24,595 nucleotides of DNA, taken from positions 1-24,595 of the IMG/VR virus record IMGVR_UViG_3300037468_000088; one strand, written 5' to 3'. This DNA comes from a virus. The translations under genes and the position numbers were made by a program. The notes beneath the pieces are model-generated. The model saw only the letters and a list, made by a program, of their open reading frames with translations. It did no database searches and had not been told where the DNA came from. This document shows, in pieces, positions 22,834 through 24,595 of this stretch; position 1 is the first letter of the stretch, and each line of letters begins with the position of its first letter.

Positions 22834-23707
22834 CCTTGCGGAACTCCGGGGCCAGTATCTTTGGCACCGCATGGGGCCAGTCGATGTGGTGGTGGATGCG
22901 GCGCTCGCTCATCCCGATGCTCCGGACGGAGACGAACGAGGGGCACATCATCACGGTGTAGAACGACTTGACGTAGGTGCCGCTGTCCAGGTACTCCTCG
23001 GTCAGCCCGCCGCGCTGCTGCTGCGTCTGCGTCTGTGAGAGCGACGCCTGTGAGACGGTCATAAACACCTCGCCCCTGGAACCCAGGACACAGTATGAGC
23101 TCACGTCCTCGTTCGTGGCACCCATGAACGTGACCGGCCTGTCCGTCCGGACGAAGAAGGAGTTCATCGCCTTGCGCTTCCAGCCCAGGCGGGCGACGTG
23201 GGATGCGACCCCTCCAATCATCTCGCCGCCCTGGGCGAACGCCACCGTCAATGCCCCGGTGTCCTCCAGGAGAGAGAGCATCGAGGCGACGACCTCGTCC
23301 ATGTTCCGGATTGACGAGGCCCGCAACTGCCGCAGTTCCCAGTCCTCCGTGGCATCAGGGACGCGGGAGCGATGGGAGAAGTTGCTGTAGTCGTCATCCA
23401 ACTGGACGAAGTAGTCGAGCCCCAAGTCACGGGCGATGGCGAAGGATGCGTTCCTTGCGTAGACGACTAGGCCCCGCTTGCCCTGATTGTCCCCGACATC
23501 GGTCCCCTTCACGGCCTCCGACTTGGAGAACTGGACGACCTCATCGCCATACCGCTGCCGATACTCGTCGGCGGTCGGGTCCTCGTCGTCTATGACGATG
23601 ACGATGCGCCCGGTGTACCCGCACTTCCGCAGCGTCTTGTAGGTGATGACCTTGTCCGGGCGTCCGTGCGTGAGGATGAGCGCGGCGAACTTGGAGCGGT
23701 CACGCAT
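22826..23707 (-). CDS. TAGT-like glycosyltransferase (TET/JBP-associated family)
   Basis: Two starts are possible (ATG at 23713 and 23707); the second has the better-spaced GAGGG and overlaps the upstream stop. The 293-residue product has ILTHGRPDKVITYKTLRKCG (10-29), GYTGRIVIVIDDED (30-43), EYRQRYGDEVVQFSK, VVYARNASFAIARDLG, FVQLDDDYSNF (DDD 104-106), RKAMNSFFVRTDRP, GATNEDVSSY and EEYLDSGTYVKSFY. This order matches phage proteins I recognise as the TAGT group, GT-A-like enzymes found with TET/JBP dioxygenases and thought to glycosylate oxidised DNA bases. No TET/JBP gene is in this window. Position between ParB-N and packaging genes fits a DNA-modification role. The family call is from memory. 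Confidence 0.75.
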   Translation of the reverse strand: MRDRSKFAALILTHGRPDKVITYKTLRKCGYTGRIVIVIDDEDPTADEYRQRYGDEVVQFSKSEAVKGTDVGDNQGKRGLVVYARNASFAIARDLGLDYFVQLDDDYSNFSHRSRVPDATEDWELRQLRASSIRNMDEVVASMLSLLEDTGALTVAFAQGGEMIGGVASHVARLGWKRKAMNSFFVRTDRPVTFMGATNEDVSSYCVLGSRGEVFMTVSQASLSQTQTQQQRGGLTEEYLDSGTYVKSFYTVMMCPSFVSVRSIGMSERRIHHHIDWPHAVPKILAPEFRKDG

Positions 23708-24485
23708 CCTCATCGCCCTCGTCGTCCTGCTCCGCCAGGGAGGACATCGTCTCGGTGAACTTGAGGTAGCCGTCCCGGATGGCGTCCCCGATGTCGATGA
23801 TGACGAGCGCGGACTGCTCCATGAGTCGCTGGACCTTCGCGTCTGCGTGGGCGTAGAACTCCGCAATCTTGGCGTAGTCGAACACCGTGTGCCGGGAGGC
23901 AGCGGCCAGGAGGAACGAGCGGGTGCCCTCGTCGATGTCGGCGGACATGATGGATGCCCGGAGCGTGTTCGTCTTGCCCTCGTCGTAGAGGTCCGGGAGG
24001 GGCGGGCGCTCTCCGGTCGGCTCGTATCGGGGCGTCGCCACCGTCCGCGTGTACAGGTCCCTGGGGTCCTTCGCCAGCCGTGCCAGGAGGTCGGCGAGCG
24101 CAGCGTTGTCGACGCTCACGCCCTCCAGGAGAGCGGCCAGTTGCTCATCGCTCTTGGTCGCCATCGCCCCTATCGGGTCCAGCGTGGCGAGGACGATGCG
24201 CTCCTCCTCCTCGCTCAGTTCGACGTAGATGACGGGGACGGTCGGTGCGCCGGCAGAGATGGCTTCCTCGATACGGAGGTGCCCATCCACGACGTGTCCG
24301 GTGGTCGTGTTGACGATGACCGACTGGACCCATCCGACCTCGGAGAGCGACCCCCGGATGGCGTCCCGCTGCCGCCCAGGATGCGCCCGCCAGTTGAGGG
24401 GGTTGGCGAGGAGTTGGGTCGGGTCCTCCTCCCCGTGCCCGGTGATGCGGGTCTTCCAGGGAGTCCGCGGTGCCTTCTGCTTCAT
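23700..24485 (-). CDS. ParB N-terminal (ParB/Srx-like) domain protein
   Basis: The 261-residue product starts at an ATG with GGAAGGGTGGAG just upstream. The first 120 or so residues are a ParB-N fold: LLANPLNWRAHP, a helix DAIRGSLSEVGWVQSVIVN, then TTGHVVDGHLRIEEAISAGA (61-80; VDGHLR replaces the usual NG-HR box) and VPVIYVELSEEEERIVLATLD. The C-terminal half has no recognisable helix-turn-helix and reads RHTVFDYAKIAEFYAHA, then LMEQSALVIIDIGDAI; this tail is familiar from phage ParB-N proteins near DNA-modification and packaging genes. Such proteins may act as CTP/ATP-dependent nucleases or adaptors rather than chromosome-segregation ParB. It is the first gene of the operon visible here. Confidence 0.85.
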   Translation of the reverse strand: MKQKAPRTPWKTRITGHGEEDPTQLLANPLNWRAHPGRQRDAIRGSLSEVGWVQSVIVNTTTGHVVDGHLRIEEAISAGAPTVPVIYVELSEEEERIVLATLDPIGAMATKSDEQLAALLEGVSVDNAALADLLARLAKDPRDLYTRTVATPRYEPTGERPPLPDLYDEGKTNTLRASIMSADIDEGTRSFLLAAASRHTVFDYAKIAEFYAHADAKVQRLMEQSALVIIDIGDAIRDGYLKFTETMSSLAEQDDEGDEDA

Positions 24486-24595
24486 GCTCCACCCTTCCGT
24501 AGGTGCGTGAGTCCCCGTCGTAGCGGGACGATGCTATGCCGAGCGGTGGATTGACACTTTCGGGACAACCCTTCCGCTCACTTGTGCTAAACGGG
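24486..24595. other. Upstream non-coding edge, possible small hairpin
   Basis: No coding region is convincing in these 110 bases. At 24511-24529, GTCCCC-GTCGTA-GCGGGAC can fold as a short stem with one bulged base, in the likely 5' leader of the ParB-N gene. A TTGACA at 24551 on the plus strand has no -10 box at normal spacing. I see no clear promoter on either strand. Confidence 0.35.

Noticed and set aside
24551-24556. TTGACA box as a plus-strand promoter
   Set aside because: No -10-like hexamer lies 16-18 bp downstream and there is no plus-strand gene to serve.
1-24595. tRNA, integrase, attachment site or insertion sequence
   Set aside because: Reading both strands by eye gave no cloverleaf, recombinase motif or terminal inverted repeat that I could support; a proper scan was not possible.

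Overview
The window reads as the late (structural) region of a high-GC tailed phage or prophage with siphovirus architecture. Every convincing gene lies on the minus strand, so the operon runs from the right edge (about 24.5 kb) to the left edge. Genes are packed tightly, mostly joined by ATGA, GTGA or TGATG start/stop overlaps. No host gene, tRNA, integrase or lysis gene is visible. GC content, GTG starts, the P27-type small terminase and a parS-like site fit a high-GC bacterial host. An actinobacterium is plausible but not proven.

Layout in transcription order. (1) 24.5-22.8 kb: a ParB-N domain protein and a TAGT-type glycosyltransferase, a pair that in phages suggests hypermodified DNA. 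(2) 22.8-17.6 kb: small and large terminase, SPP1 gp6-like portal, scaffold and HK97-fold major capsid protein. (3) A GNRA-capped hairpin, then the first head-tail connector (17.5-17.0 kb). (4) 17.0-9.9 kb: a block of about 7 kb in place of a direct step to the head-closure gene. It holds a small beta-sandwich protein, two paralogous 360-residue glycine-rich proteins, a protein made of fifteen 20-residue repeats, a BppU-N-like protein, a fused GT2/GT32 glycosyltransferase, a SAM methyltransferase and a CDP-glycerol-transferase-like GT-B enzyme. (5) 9.9-7.5 kb: head closure, gp10-like, tail terminator, tail tube, and the two tail-assembly chaperone frames joined by a -1 frameshift. (6) 7.5 kb to the left edge: tape measure, a hub-like protein with an extra C-terminal region, two small tail-tip proteins and a tail-fibre gene cut by the window edge.

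The most unusual content is block 4 together with the DNA-modification pair. The block looks like a virion-surface module: repetitive or glycine-rich fibre-like proteins with their own sugar-transferring and methylating enzymes, inserted between two connector genes. Inside the last of these enzyme genes is a 22-bp perfect palindrome whose centre matches the bacterial parS centromere consensus. These functional readings are inferences from motifs and gene order; no database search was possible.
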